DNA from: Cyanobacteria bacterium SIG28
GTDB taxonomy: Bacteria; Cyanobacteriota; Vampirovibrionia; Gastranaerophilales; Gastranaerophilaceae
NCBI GenBank assembly: GCA_015152525.1
Contig: SUTU01000003.1
Span: forward strand, 81,573 to 145,572
Length of the DNA stretch: 64,000 nucleotides
Reading direction: 5' to 3'
The notes beneath the pieces are model-generated. The model was not told the DNA's origin. It saw nothing but the letters and a program-made list of their open reading frames with translations, and made no database searches. Made by a program: the position numbers and the translations under genes. Below are positions 44,121-52,067 of this stretch, one piece after another (within the stretch, counting starts at the first letter, position 1; every line of letters starts with the position of its first letter).

Positions 44121-44555
44121 ATGGCAGAAGTTAATAATAAAAAAATAAGACGAACTAAAAAAGTTGTTAATAAAGAAACAAAAGTTCAAGATAAAGCTTC
44201 AAAGAAAAATAAAGCAAGCAAGGGGTTTTATTATTCTTGTTTTACCGTAATTCTTTTACTCTGTTTATTGCAAATAGCTGTCAGTGCCATATTAAATATT
44301 TCAAAGGTAGTTTCTTATAAAGCTAAAATCATTCAAATAACAAAAACAAGAGATGCGGCTTTAGCATTGAATGAACAATTAAAAGACAATATTAATAATT
44401 TTTCAAGTGCTTCAGGTTTGGAAGCTATAGCCAGAAATAATTTAAAAATGTCTTCAGAAGATGAAGTTTTGGTTATAATAAGTTCACCAAAAGAAGAGCC
44501 TAATAAGGAAAAGAAAGAAAAAATAAAGTTATTGGATATATTTAACCGTGATTAA
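44121..44555 (+). CDS. FtsB/DivIC-like septum formation initiator
   Basis: A 144-aa single-pass division protein. A Lys-rich cytosolic head (residues 1-37) is followed by one membrane helix (about 38-62) and a coiled coil (about 68-95) ending in the FtsB/DivIC-type segment LEAIARNNLKMSSEDEVLVII. This layout is that of the DivIC/FtsB family, which links FtsL and FtsQ in the divisome. The 3' end overlaps the TPR gene by 8 bases. Confidence 0.75.
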   Translation: MAEVNNKKIRRTKKVVNKETKVQDKASKKNKASKGFYYSCFTVILLLCLLQIAVSAILNISKVVSYKAKIIQITKTRDAALALNEQLKDNINNFSSASGLEAIARNNLKMSSEDEVLVIISSPKEEPNKEKKEKIKLLDIFNRD

Positions 44556-45585
44556 AAATATTTTACAAGAGAGTTTTATATTAAAAGAAAGAGGTTTTTA
44601 TAAACATGCGATAGAGTCTTTTTATAAGGCTTTAGAGTTTGAGCCAAATTCTGTGGAACTGTTGTACGAAATTGCGGAATGTTATTTGTTAATGGGTGAT
44701 GAGGAACATTCTCTTAACTATATTGAATTAGTTTTAGATAAGGAACCGGCTCACCTGCTCACTTTAAAACTATTGAGAAATATTTTTATAAATAAAAAAG
44801 CTTGGCAAGAAGCTGTAAAGACTTCATATAATATTTATTCAGTTTCTCAAGATGTAAAAGATTTGGTAGAAATTTTTTCTTTATTGAATAAATTAAAAAA
44901 TTATGCAGAGGTTGCAGCTTATGAGGTTGATGAGTACTCTGAAGCTGAAATTATTTATCAAGTAGCTTATGCAAAGTTTTTTAATAATGAACTTAATGCA
45001 GCTCAAGAACTTGTTAATAAAGTGTTAAGTAAAAATCCAAATTCAAAAAAATGCAAAATATTATCAAGTAAGATTTTGTTTAAACTTGGTGATATTCAAG
45101 GCAGTGCTGATATTTTAGAAAATATTGAAGTTGATTTTACTGATGCAGACTTACTTAATTTTTATGGAATTGTAGAACAATATTTGGGAAATTATAAAAA
45201 AGCTTTAGAATATTTTAAATCAGCAATAAAATTAGAATCCAGAAATGATGAATATTATTACAATTGTGCCAGTACATATTTTAAGATGAATGAAATAGAT
45301 ATTGCGAAAAAGTTTTATAATCTAGCAATATCAATTTCACCAAAGAATCCTAATTACCATTTTGCGTTGGCTAATTTGTATTATTCTCAACACAATTATA
45401 AACGAGCTATGGAAGAACTTCAGTACGATTTTTTTGAAGCTAATTTACTTAAGGCAATAATACTTTTTGATACAGGTTATGTTGCTTTAGCAAAGACTGA
45501 ATTTCTAAAACTGTTGGAAGAAAGTCCAAACGACGATATTGTTTTAGATTACTTACGGAAAACAGAGGATAAGCTAAAAATTTAA
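44548..45585 (+). CDS. TPR-repeat protein
   Basis: A 345-aa helical protein built of tetratricopeptide repeats; clear units include GFYKHAIESFYKALEFEP near residue 16, SVELLYEIAECYLLMGDEEHS, GNYKKALEYFKSAIKLES, and EIDIAKKFYNLAISISPKNP. No signal peptide or enzymatic domain is seen, so it is a scaffold or adaptor. The start is a GTG inside the end of the FtsB-like gene (8-base overlap); no ATG stands near the natural beginning of the repeats. Confidence 0.8.
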   Translation: MIKNILQESFILKERGFYKHAIESFYKALEFEPNSVELLYEIAECYLLMGDEEHSLNYIELVLDKEPAHLLTLKLLRNIFINKKAWQEAVKTSYNIYSVSQDVKDLVEIFSLLNKLKNYAEVAAYEVDEYSEAEIIYQVAYAKFFNNELNAAQELVNKVLSKNPNSKKCKILSSKILFKLGDIQGSADILENIEVDFTDADLLNFYGIVEQYLGNYKKALEYFKSAIKLESRNDEYYYNCASTYFKMNEIDIAKKFYNLAISISPKNPNYHFALANLYYSQHNYKRAMEELQYDFFEANLLKAIILFDTGYVALAKTEFLKLLEESPNDDIVLDYLRKTEDKLKI

Positions 45586-45953
45586 GCGAAAAATTCTGTA
45601 GAGTTAAAGAAGTTATAAAAATAATTTAAGCGTTCTTTATCGTGTAAATACCAATATCCTATTAAAACTTCAAAAGCTGTAGCTTGTCTGTAATCCGATT
45701 GAATACTTCTTCTTGCAACAGGAATCGGAAGGTTACGAGCTCTTCTTGAGATATCGAGTTCTTCTTCTGTCAATTCCGGCATGATAAGTTGGAGCATATC
45801 TTTTTGAAAAACAGCATTAACGCGTTCCGTTGTTATTTTATGAAGAAGTTTCATATTACTTGTCTTTGTAACAGTATATGTTCTAACAAAAACTTCCCAA
45901 ACGGAATCACCGATATGTGCATAGTTTCGTAATGGCATAGTTTCTTTAGTCAT
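45582..45953 (-). CDS. mrnC: Mini-ribonuclease 3 (MrnC)
   Basis: A dimeric RNase III-fold nuclease without the dsRNA-binding domain, which matures 23S rRNA in Firmicutes and cyanobacteria. The 123-aa protein carries the first signature as YAHIGDSVWEVFVR and the second as RQATAFEVLIGYWYLH, holding the catalytic acidic residues. Length is slightly below the family norm (about 130-140). Its start lies very close to its predicted promoter (see 45960-46004). Confidence 0.9.
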   Translation of the reverse strand: MTKETMPLRNYAHIGDSVWEVFVRTYTVTKTSNMKLLHKITTERVNAVFQKDMLQLIMPELTEEELDISRRARNLPIPVARRSIQSDYRQATAFEVLIGYWYLHDKERLNYFYNFFNSTEFFA

Positions 45954-45959
45954 AAAACT

Positions 45960-46004
45960 ATTATAAAAGAGCGGTTTCGTGAAATCAAGATTTCACGAAA
46001 CCGC
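45960..46004 (-). terminator. Terminator of the rubrerythrin gene with the mrnC promoter embedded
   Basis: A perfect 16-bp stem (45971-45986 with 45989-46004) followed on the minus strand by TCTTTTATA ends the upstream gene. The same stretch, read on the minus strand, has TTGATT (45983-45988), 17 nt, and consensus TATAAT (45960-45965), six bases before the mrnC ATG. Confidence 0.7.
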
Positions 46005-46029
46005 CTCCTTAAAAAACAACTTTATAAAA

Positions 46030-46572
46030 TTAGCCAAAATATCTTGCTAATAAACCGTCAAAACCACGACCATGACGAGCTTCGTCTTTAGCCATTTCAT
46101 GAACTGTATCATGAATTGCATCAAGTCCTAATTCTTTAGCTTTTTTAGCAATCATCATTTTGCCGTCGCAAGCCCCAAACTCAGCTTCTGCTCTTAATTC
46201 TAAATTTCTTTTTGTTGAATTAGTAACAACTTCACCAAGAAGTTCTGCAAATCTTGAAGCGTGATCAGCTTCTTCAAGTGCATATCTTTTGAAAGCTTCT
46301 GCTACTTCCGGATAGCCTTCTCTGTCAGCTTGTCTGGACATAGCTAAGTACATACCAACTTCTGTGCATTCGCCCATGAAATTAGCTCTTAAACCTTCTA
46401 AAATTTCACTATCAACATCTTTTGCAACACCAATTCTGTGTTCATCTGCATAATTTTTATTTTGTGTATCTAATTCGTTAAAAGCTTCTTTTTTTGCTTT
46501 ACATACAGGACAAAATTCAGGTGCTTCATTTTCTGCTGTATAGCCACAAACAGTACATACAAATTTTTTCAT
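46030..46572 (-). CDS. Reverse rubrerythrin
   Basis: A 180-aa non-heme di-iron protein of oxidative-stress defence in anaerobes (peroxide reduction). The rubredoxin domain is at the N-terminus ([19 protein letters not shown], then PVCKAKK) and the ferritin-like di-iron domain follows (about 45-180, with [23 protein letters not shown] and DEARHGRGF). The rubredoxin-first order is the reverse of classical rubrerythrin. It has its own terminator; upstream is an endonuclease IV-like gene, 106 bases away. Confidence 0.9.
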   Translation of the reverse strand: MKKFVCTVCGYTAENEAPEFCPVCKAKKEAFNELDTQNKNYADEHRIGVAKDVDSEILEGLRANFMGECTEVGMYLAMSRQADREGYPEVAEAFKRYALEEADHASRFAELLGEVVTNSTKRNLELRAEAEFGACDGKMMIAKKAKELGLDAIHDTVHEMAKDEARHGRGFDGLLARYFG

Positions 46573-46678
46573 AATTTCAAATCCTTTCCTTTTAATAAAA
46601 ACTTTCGTTTCTATGAGTGTATTATAACAAAGATTGTAAGTTAAATATGTTGTAATTCCAACATTTTTTTTATTTTAT

Positions 46679-47497
46679 TTATAAACTTAAATAATAATCT
46701 TTTAGAAGTTTTGCATCGTCTTCTATATTAGGACTTTCGCAAACAATTGCGCCTTTTATGTTAAATGCTTTGAAAGCTTTTAACAAGTCTTTATAATTAA
46801 AATCTGAGTCCTCAAGATTTAAGTGCTTTTTCTCACCTTTAGCAGAATATTCAATGCCTGCAATATGTGCGTGGAAATTATCTAATGCGACTTGCCCTAG
46901 TTCATTGCCAACTTTTTCAAAAATTGAGGCAAACTCATCATACGTATTCCAAAAACCGTTGTATCTGGCATGTATATGAGAAAAATCAATGCAAGGTAGA
47001 ACAGTTTCAAACTCTTTAGAAAGTCGGATAATTTCATCTAAATCACCCCATTGGGTAGATTTACCTGTTGTTTCCGGTCTAATCCAAATTTTGTTTCCGG
47101 CACTTTTTAAAGTGTCAGTAATAATTTGAGTTTGGGTTTTAATTTTTTCATAAACAGTTTCTGCATCTTGGTTTAAATAGAAACCGGCATGGTAAGTAAT
47201 GCTATAACCGCCAAGCTCGTTTGCGACTTCTGCTGTTTCAATAATTCTTTGAACACTGGCTTCAACTTTATCAGCCTCTCTTGCGTTTAAGTTTACATAA
47301 AAAGGTGCATGAGCTGTTATAATTTTTCCGGATTCTTTAACAGCTTCTCGACTTTTGTCGGAAATTCTTACGCCATGAACAAATTCAAGTTCTAATCCGT
47401 CTAATCCCATTTCGTCGTGGATTTCAAACCCTCTTTTATATCCTTTTGTTCCTGCTTTTAGCGGAACACCGGCTGTTAAAAAATATAATTTATCCAT
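46679..47497 (-). CDS. Endonuclease IV-like TIM-barrel protein
   Basis: A 272-aa AP_endonuc_2-family TIM barrel. Family marks are IITAHAPFYVNLNAR near residue 60, YSITYHAGFYL, WIRPETTGKSTQWGDLDEI, LPCIDFSHIHARYNG and FHAHIAGIEY, which hold most of the zinc His, Glu and Asp ligands. It is shorter than Nfo proper and could be an archaeal-type endonuclease IV or a sugar isomerase of the same fold. An AAGGAG lies just before the ATG. Upstream is the 51-bp tandem repeat. Confidence 0.75.
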   Translation of the reverse strand: MDKLYFLTAGVPLKAGTKGYKRGFEIHDEMGLDGLELEFVHGVRISDKSREAVKESGKIITAHAPFYVNLNAREADKVEASVQRIIETAEVANELGGYSITYHAGFYLNQDAETVYEKIKTQTQIITDTLKSAGNKIWIRPETTGKSTQWGDLDEIIRLSKEFETVLPCIDFSHIHARYNGFWNTYDEFASIFEKVGNELGQVALDNFHAHIAGIEYSAKGEKKHLNLEDSDFNYKDLLKAFKAFNIKGAIVCESPNIEDDAKLLKDYYLSL

Positions 47498-47534
47498 GCT
47501 ACTCCTTTTTAAATCCGTAAATCCCAGTTTCTAA

Positions 47535-47719
47535 ACTAATACTAGTCTAAAATATGTTTACCCCTATTTACTTTGTTCTTGTAGACTATACTTTAGTCCG
47601 AAATACATTTACCCCTATTTACTTTGTTCTTGTAGACTATACTTTAGTCTAAAATACATTTACCCCTATTTACTTTGTTCTTGTAGGCTGTACTTTAGTC
47701 TAAAATACATTTACCCCCC
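47535..47719. repeat. 51-bp tandem repeat with internal hairpin, about 3.5 copies
   Basis: TTTACCCC recurs at 47557, 47608, 47659 and 47710, an exact 51-bp period, with the rest of the unit (TATTTACTTTGTTCTTGTAG and so on) nearly identical between copies. Each full unit contains TAGACTATACTTTAGTCTA (or a near copy), a perfect 7-bp inverted repeat with a 5-nt loop. All frames have stops, so it is not coding. On the minus strand each unit starts GGGGTAAATG, the core of the G-run arrays elsewhere in the window. Confidence 0.85.
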
Positions 47720-47721
47720 TC

Positions 47722-48663
47722 CTATTTGAATTCTTCGCCAATTTTTGGATTAACAATTCTTAAAAAGTCTTTGCTATCACCGATAAAGAAGCTTCCAAAC
47801 TGCATAACTGTCGGTGCAATAAGTCCTTTAGCAGTTGCAATAAAGAATTTGTCATCTTCTATTTTAGCGACCGTACCGGCAGGATGAGGAATACAAAAAG
47901 CATCAGAGGCAACTTCTGCTTTAACAATTTTCATCAAATTGCCACGAAAAGTTGTGTTAGCTATGATAAATGGATTTAGCGCTCTTATAAATCTCTCAAT
48001 CTCTTCTGCTGTGTTGTTATAATTTATGTAAGTATCTCTTTCGTATAATCCTTTTCCGGAAACAAAATCACCTTTTGGTTGAGGAATTCTGGGTAATTCT
48101 TGAACTTCGTATGCTTGTAAAACTTGTAAAAGAAGTTCAATTCCAATTACGTTAAGTTCGTTAAACAATGTTCCCATAGTAGCTTTTGAATGAATATGAT
48201 AAGCTTTTTGAGCAATAATATCACCCGTATCGAAGCTTTCATCCATAAAATGAATAGTAACACCGGTTTCTGTTTCACCGTTCATAATAACTCTTGAGTA
48301 AGGGTTACCGCCACGATATTTCGGTAACATTGATGGGTGAACATTTATAAATCCGTCTTTTGTTGAGTTTAGTAAAGCTTTTGGTATTTTGTAGTTAAAA
48401 GAACATACAACTGCTGCATCAACTTGTAGTTCGTGTATTTTTTCAATGAGTTGCGGTTCATCCAGCTCGTCGTATTCAATATAGTTAAGTCGTCTGGAAA
48501 GAACAAAATTTTTGAAATCATAATACATGTTATGATCTTTTTTAGGACCGAGTACGCCAACTATATTAACACCGGCCATAAGCAAACCATCAAGCCCGAT
48601 ATATGCCATATCAGGAATTCCAACAAATAATATTCTTTTTTGAAACGAATTTTTATTAAACAT
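47722..48663 (-). CDS. Formyltransferase family protein (Fmt/ArnA-like)
   Basis: A 313-aa protein of the 10-formyl-tetrahydrofolate-dependent formyltransferase fold. The catalytic Asn-His pair is in FINVHPSMLPKYRGGNP and the Asp in DESFDTGDII. A C-terminal OB-like domain begins at about residue 210 (TYINYNNTAEEIERFIRALN). Length equals that of methionyl-tRNA formyltransferase, but the SLLPxYRGAAP wording is changed to SMLPKYRGGNP, which is closer to sugar formyltransferases. It could therefore be Fmt or a surface-sugar formylating enzyme. Confidence 0.72.
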   Translation of the reverse strand: MFNKNSFQKRILFVGIPDMAYIGLDGLLMAGVNIVGVLGPKKDHNMYYDFKNFVLSRRLNYIEYDELDEPQLIEKIHELQVDAAVVCSFNYKIPKALLNSTKDGFINVHPSMLPKYRGGNPYSRVIMNGETETGVTIHFMDESFDTGDIIAQKAYHIHSKATMGTLFNELNVIGIELLLQVLQAYEVQELPRIPQPKGDFVSGKGLYERDTYINYNNTAEEIERFIRALNPFIIANTTFRGNLMKIVKAEVASDAFCIPHPAGTVAKIEDDKFFIATAKGLIAPTVMQFGSFFIGDSKDFLRIVNPKIGEEFK

Positions 48664-48710
48664 GATTTATTCTAAGTATACCCGAATTTATTATTTTTAA
48701 CAAATTTTAG

Positions 48711-49106
48711 CTAAACTTTAACATTAGTAAGTTCTATAACTAATTTTTCACATTCGTCAACCATATTAACACAATGAGCTTTTCTTTCAGGGCTGGACAT
48801 TTCCATTCCTCTGGTCAAGACTCTGCAACATGTGGCATTGTATTTAGCCGTAAACTTTTGGATAAATTCTTTAGCTTTTGCTCTTGCAAGTTGTTCATTA
48901 CCGTATTTGTTATTTTTTCCGTAAAGATATCCGATAACCATTTGAGAACCTGCAATCGCACCACAAAGACAACCGGAACCCATACCGCCTGAAAAAGGTG
49001 TTGCGGCCGGTAAAAGATCTTCTGAAACTAATCCTTCATCAATTGCCCATTTTATAATGCTTTCGGAACAAGAATATCCGTTTTTAAAATAATCTGCAGC
49101 TTTCAT
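48711..49106 (-). CDS. C_GCAxxG_C_C family redox protein
   Basis: A 131-aa cysteine-rich protein of the C_GCAxxG_C_C family, a putative redox protein common in anaerobes. The cysteines are in NGYSCSES (about Cys13), MGSGCLCGAIAGSQ (about 45-47), KYNATCCRVL and KAHCVNMVDECE. The family motif GCAxxG appears as LCGAIAG. No cofactor is established. It lies 37 bases downstream of nuoN in the same direction and may be in the nuo operon. Confidence 0.82.
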   Translation of the reverse strand: MKAADYFKNGYSCSESIIKWAIDEGLVSEDLLPAATPFSGGMGSGCLCGAIAGSQMVIGYLYGKNNKYGNEQLARAKAKEFIQKFTAKYNATCCRVLTRGMEMSSPERKAHCVNMVDECEKLVIELTNVKV

Positions 49107-49143
49107 AATTCCTCTCTTTTAAATATATTTTAGCATAAAAAGT

Positions 49144-50571
49144 TTAGATGTTATAAGCAATAATCTTGCATATTTCTATCAATTTTTCAGGGAAAACACC
49201 AATAAAAATTGTAACAGCTATTGTGATGAAAAGTACAAAATCTTGAGAAAAAGTTGTTTTTAATAGTGTAGATTTTTCGACATTTTCAAATAAAGGTTTA
49301 ATAAGTTTTAGGTAATAAAAAAGAGCAATTACTGTAAATATAAGTATTGCGATTAAAAATGGTATAAAAATTAAACCTGAATGAGCAATTGCAGAGAATA
49401 AGTAAATTTTTGCAACAAATCCTGATGTTATCGGAAATCCTGCTAATGCTAAAATTGCTATTGTATAAGCAATTGAAATTGAAAAATTTTTCTTTGCTAT
49501 ACCTTTAAAATCTTCTGTAATTACAAAATTATTATTTGATTCCGCAATATTTAGGAATGCAAAAGTAGCTATATTAATTAATACATAACATATTAGATAA
49601 AAAATAACTGTTGATAAATTGTAGACCGAAACTAAGCAAGATGCCAGTAATATATAAGAGGCATTTGCAGAGGATGAGCAAGCCAAAATTACTTTAACAT
49701 TTTTTTCTCTTATTGCGTATGTATTAGCCCAAAGAGCTGTTATAACAGAAACTATTGCAATTATAAATGTTAATTCAAAACTGTTGCCTAATGCAAAAAC
49801 CAGTAGTCTGCATAAAATACCAAAAACAGCAATTTTAGGTACGGTTGATAAAAATGCTAAAACAGAAGTTTCTGAACCTTTATAAACATCAATAATCCAA
49901 TTGGCAAAAGGGAATATTGCCAGCTTAGCTAATATTCCAAATATAATCATCAATCCTGCAAAAACATATATTAAAGATTGAGAACCTTCACTTATTATTT
50001 CGTATATTTCAGAAAGATTTAAACTTCCGGTCAATCCATATAAATACGATGCTCCAAATAAAAATACACCGGTAGAAACTGCATTAGTTATTAAGTATTT
50101 AAAAGAAGCTTCTTTAGACAAATAACCTTTAGAAGATGCTATTAAAAAATATGTCGGAAAACTTAGTAATTCTAAGGATATAAACAATGTTATAAAATCA
50201 TTAGCCGAAATAACACTCATTGCGCCTAAGGTTGCTGTTAGTATCATTGCCTGAAAAACATTCGAATGTTGTTTTATTTTGGTACAAATGTTTTTTGATA
50301 AGATTACGACAAAAAAACTGCAAAGAAGAATTATAAAGTGGAATAGAAGCGTATAACTATCTGACATAATAGAATTGTTGAATGCAAAATATTGTGGTTC
50401 TGTTTGAACTGTTGTTAAAAGTATTATTGATAGAACTATTCCAATTAGTGATATAATTCTGGCAGAATTAAAAAAACGTGGTGAAATTATCATCGCAAGA
50501 ATTAATTGCAATGAAATAAATACGCCTAAACATGTTTGAGGAAGTAATATATTAAAAAGATCGTTAATCAT
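49144..50571 (-). CDS. nuoN: NADH-quinone oxidoreductase subunit N
   Basis: A 475-aa antiporter-like, proton-pumping membrane subunit with about 14 hydrophobic helices. Characteristic parts include LFISLELLSFPTYFL (the conserved glutamate helix) and LAIFPFANWIIDVYKGS, corresponding to the Lys-containing FKxxxFPFHxWxPDVY segment of NuoN. It is the last of the eleven nuo genes, 12 bases after nuoM. Confidence 0.9.
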   Translation of the reverse strand: MINDLFNILLPQTCLGVFISLQLILAMIISPRFFNSARIISLIGIVLSIILLTTVQTEPQYFAFNNSIMSDSYTLLFHFIILLCSFFVVILSKNICTKIKQHSNVFQAMILTATLGAMSVISANDFITLFISLELLSFPTYFLIASSKGYLSKEASFKYLITNAVSTGVFLFGASYLYGLTGSLNLSEIYEIISEGSQSLIYVFAGLMIIFGILAKLAIFPFANWIIDVYKGSETSVLAFLSTVPKIAVFGILCRLLVFALGNSFELTFIIAIVSVITALWANTYAIREKNVKVILACSSSANASYILLASCLVSVYNLSTVIFYLICYVLINIATFAFLNIAESNNNFVITEDFKGIAKKNFSISIAYTIAILALAGFPITSGFVAKIYLFSAIAHSGLIFIPFLIAILIFTVIALFYYLKLIKPLFENVEKSTLLKTTFSQDFVLFITIAVTIFIGVFPEKLIEICKIIAYNI

Positions 50572-50583
50572 ATTTAATTCACC

Positions 50584-52062
50584 TTATCCTATTATGTTTA
50601 ATAATGTTTGTGGCATTATTCCAAAAAGTAGTAATCCGAATACAACGGAAGCCAGTATTACAAATTCGTGAACAGTTATGTCATTAATTTTTTCGAAGGC
50701 TTCCAATTGTTCCCCAAAGAAACTCTTATGCAAGAATTTAAGCATATAACAAGAGCTTATTATTAGTAAAGGTAATGATAATATAGCTACAATTTTGATT
50801 ATATTGCTTAAATCTGACATTAAAGCGCTGATTATAGTTAAAATTTCACTTATAAAAGGTGCAAAGGCGGGAATTCCTATAGAGGCTAATACTATTAAAG
50901 TTGCAAATCCAAATAATCTTGGCATGTTGTTAGCAAGTCCGCTTAGAATTTCAATATTTCTTGTTTTGCATCTTAAATAAACAATTCCGCATATCATAAA
51001 TAATCCTGCTGTAATAAGTGCGTGTGCAACCATATGAAAAACTGAAGCACTTAAACCTGTGTGATTGCACGCTGTAAGACCAAGCAAGATTAATCCCATA
51101 TTTGAAATACTGGAATAAGCAACTATTCTTTTAATATCAGTTTGTGCATAAGCAACAAAAGCCGTATATATAATATTTACTAATGCTAAAATTGCCAGAA
51201 TTGGTGTAATTGTTTTGAAACATTCTTCAAGTATTTGGTAATTAAATCTATATATTCCGTAAGCACCTGTTTTTAATAAAATTCCTGCAAGAACTATGCT
51301 GACAGGTGTTGATGCTTTAGTGTGTGCATCAGGCAACCAAGTATGTAAAGGTATTATCGGTAATTTAACACCGAAACCTATTAGTAAGCAAATTGATATA
51401 AAATATTGTATACCGTCAGGAATTTGTGTTATAAAAATGTTTTCGAAATTCGCAGTTAGTGTTCCTGTCGTTATATAGTTATAGTAATGTAATAATAATA
51501 TTCCTAAAAGCATTATCATACTTCCAAAGAAAGTGAATAATACAAATTTTATTGCGGATTTTTGTGCGTCGTTCTCACGACTTCCCCAATCACCACCAAT
51601 TAGAAAATAAGCAGGGATGAGTTCTAATTCCCAGAACAAAAAGAACACAAACATGTCATTTGTTGTGAATATTCCTAATATTGCTGACATTAACAAAAGT
51701 AGCATTGAATAATAAAATTTATGGTTTTTTCGAATATTCATTTTGCTTGCAAGTGAAGCTATTAAGAAAATAAATGAAGTTAAGGTCGTTAAAATAATTC
51801 CAATGTTATCTATCTTGAAAGAAAAATTTATACCCATTGATTGAATCCAATTTAATCCAAAAAAATGAATATTGGTTTCATAAGGGTTAGATGAATTATA
51901 AAAAACGAGCATTAAAACTGAGTATATAAAATGGAGTGATAAAACTGTTTTAGTAAACCGTCTTACAGAAATTTCATTATTCGTAAAAAGTGGTGAAATT
52001 ATAAAAAACGATATTAGCATCGGAAAAAATACAAGTACCGGTATTGATAAAATTTTATCCAT
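50584..52062 (-). CDS. nuoM: NADH-quinone oxidoreductase subunit M
   Basis: A 492-aa antiporter-like membrane subunit. The conserved glutamate is in FFLFWELELIPAYFLIGG, the Lys/His helix in GVKLPIIPLHTWLPDAHTKASTP (in parts), and ILLKTGAYGIYRF is typical. It starts 5 bases after nuoL ends and has about 14 membrane helices. All of these fit the NuoM rather than the NuoL or Mrp pattern. Confidence 0.93.
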   Translation of the reverse strand: MDKILSIPVLVFFPMLISFFIISPLFTNNEISVRRFTKTVLSLHFIYSVLMLVFYNSSNPYETNIHFFGLNWIQSMGINFSFKIDNIGIILTTLTSFIFLIASLASKMNIRKNHKFYYSMLLLLMSAILGIFTTNDMFVFFLFWELELIPAYFLIGGDWGSRENDAQKSAIKFVLFTFFGSMIMLLGILLLHYYNYITTGTLTANFENIFITQIPDGIQYFISICLLIGFGVKLPIIPLHTWLPDAHTKASTPVSIVLAGILLKTGAYGIYRFNYQILEECFKTITPILAILALVNIIYTAFVAYAQTDIKRIVAYSSISNMGLILLGLTACNHTGLSASVFHMVAHALITAGLFMICGIVYLRCKTRNIEILSGLANNMPRLFGFATLIVLASIGIPAFAPFISEILTIISALMSDLSNIIKIVAILSLPLLIISSCYMLKFLHKSFFGEQLEAFEKINDITVHEFVILASVVFGLLLFGIMPQTLLNIIG

Positions 52063-52067
52063 TTATA

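Noticed and set aside
47535..47719. Regular repeats that might be a CRISPR array
   Set aside because: The 51-bp units are contiguous and nearly identical over their full length, with no unique spacers, and no cas gene is nearby.
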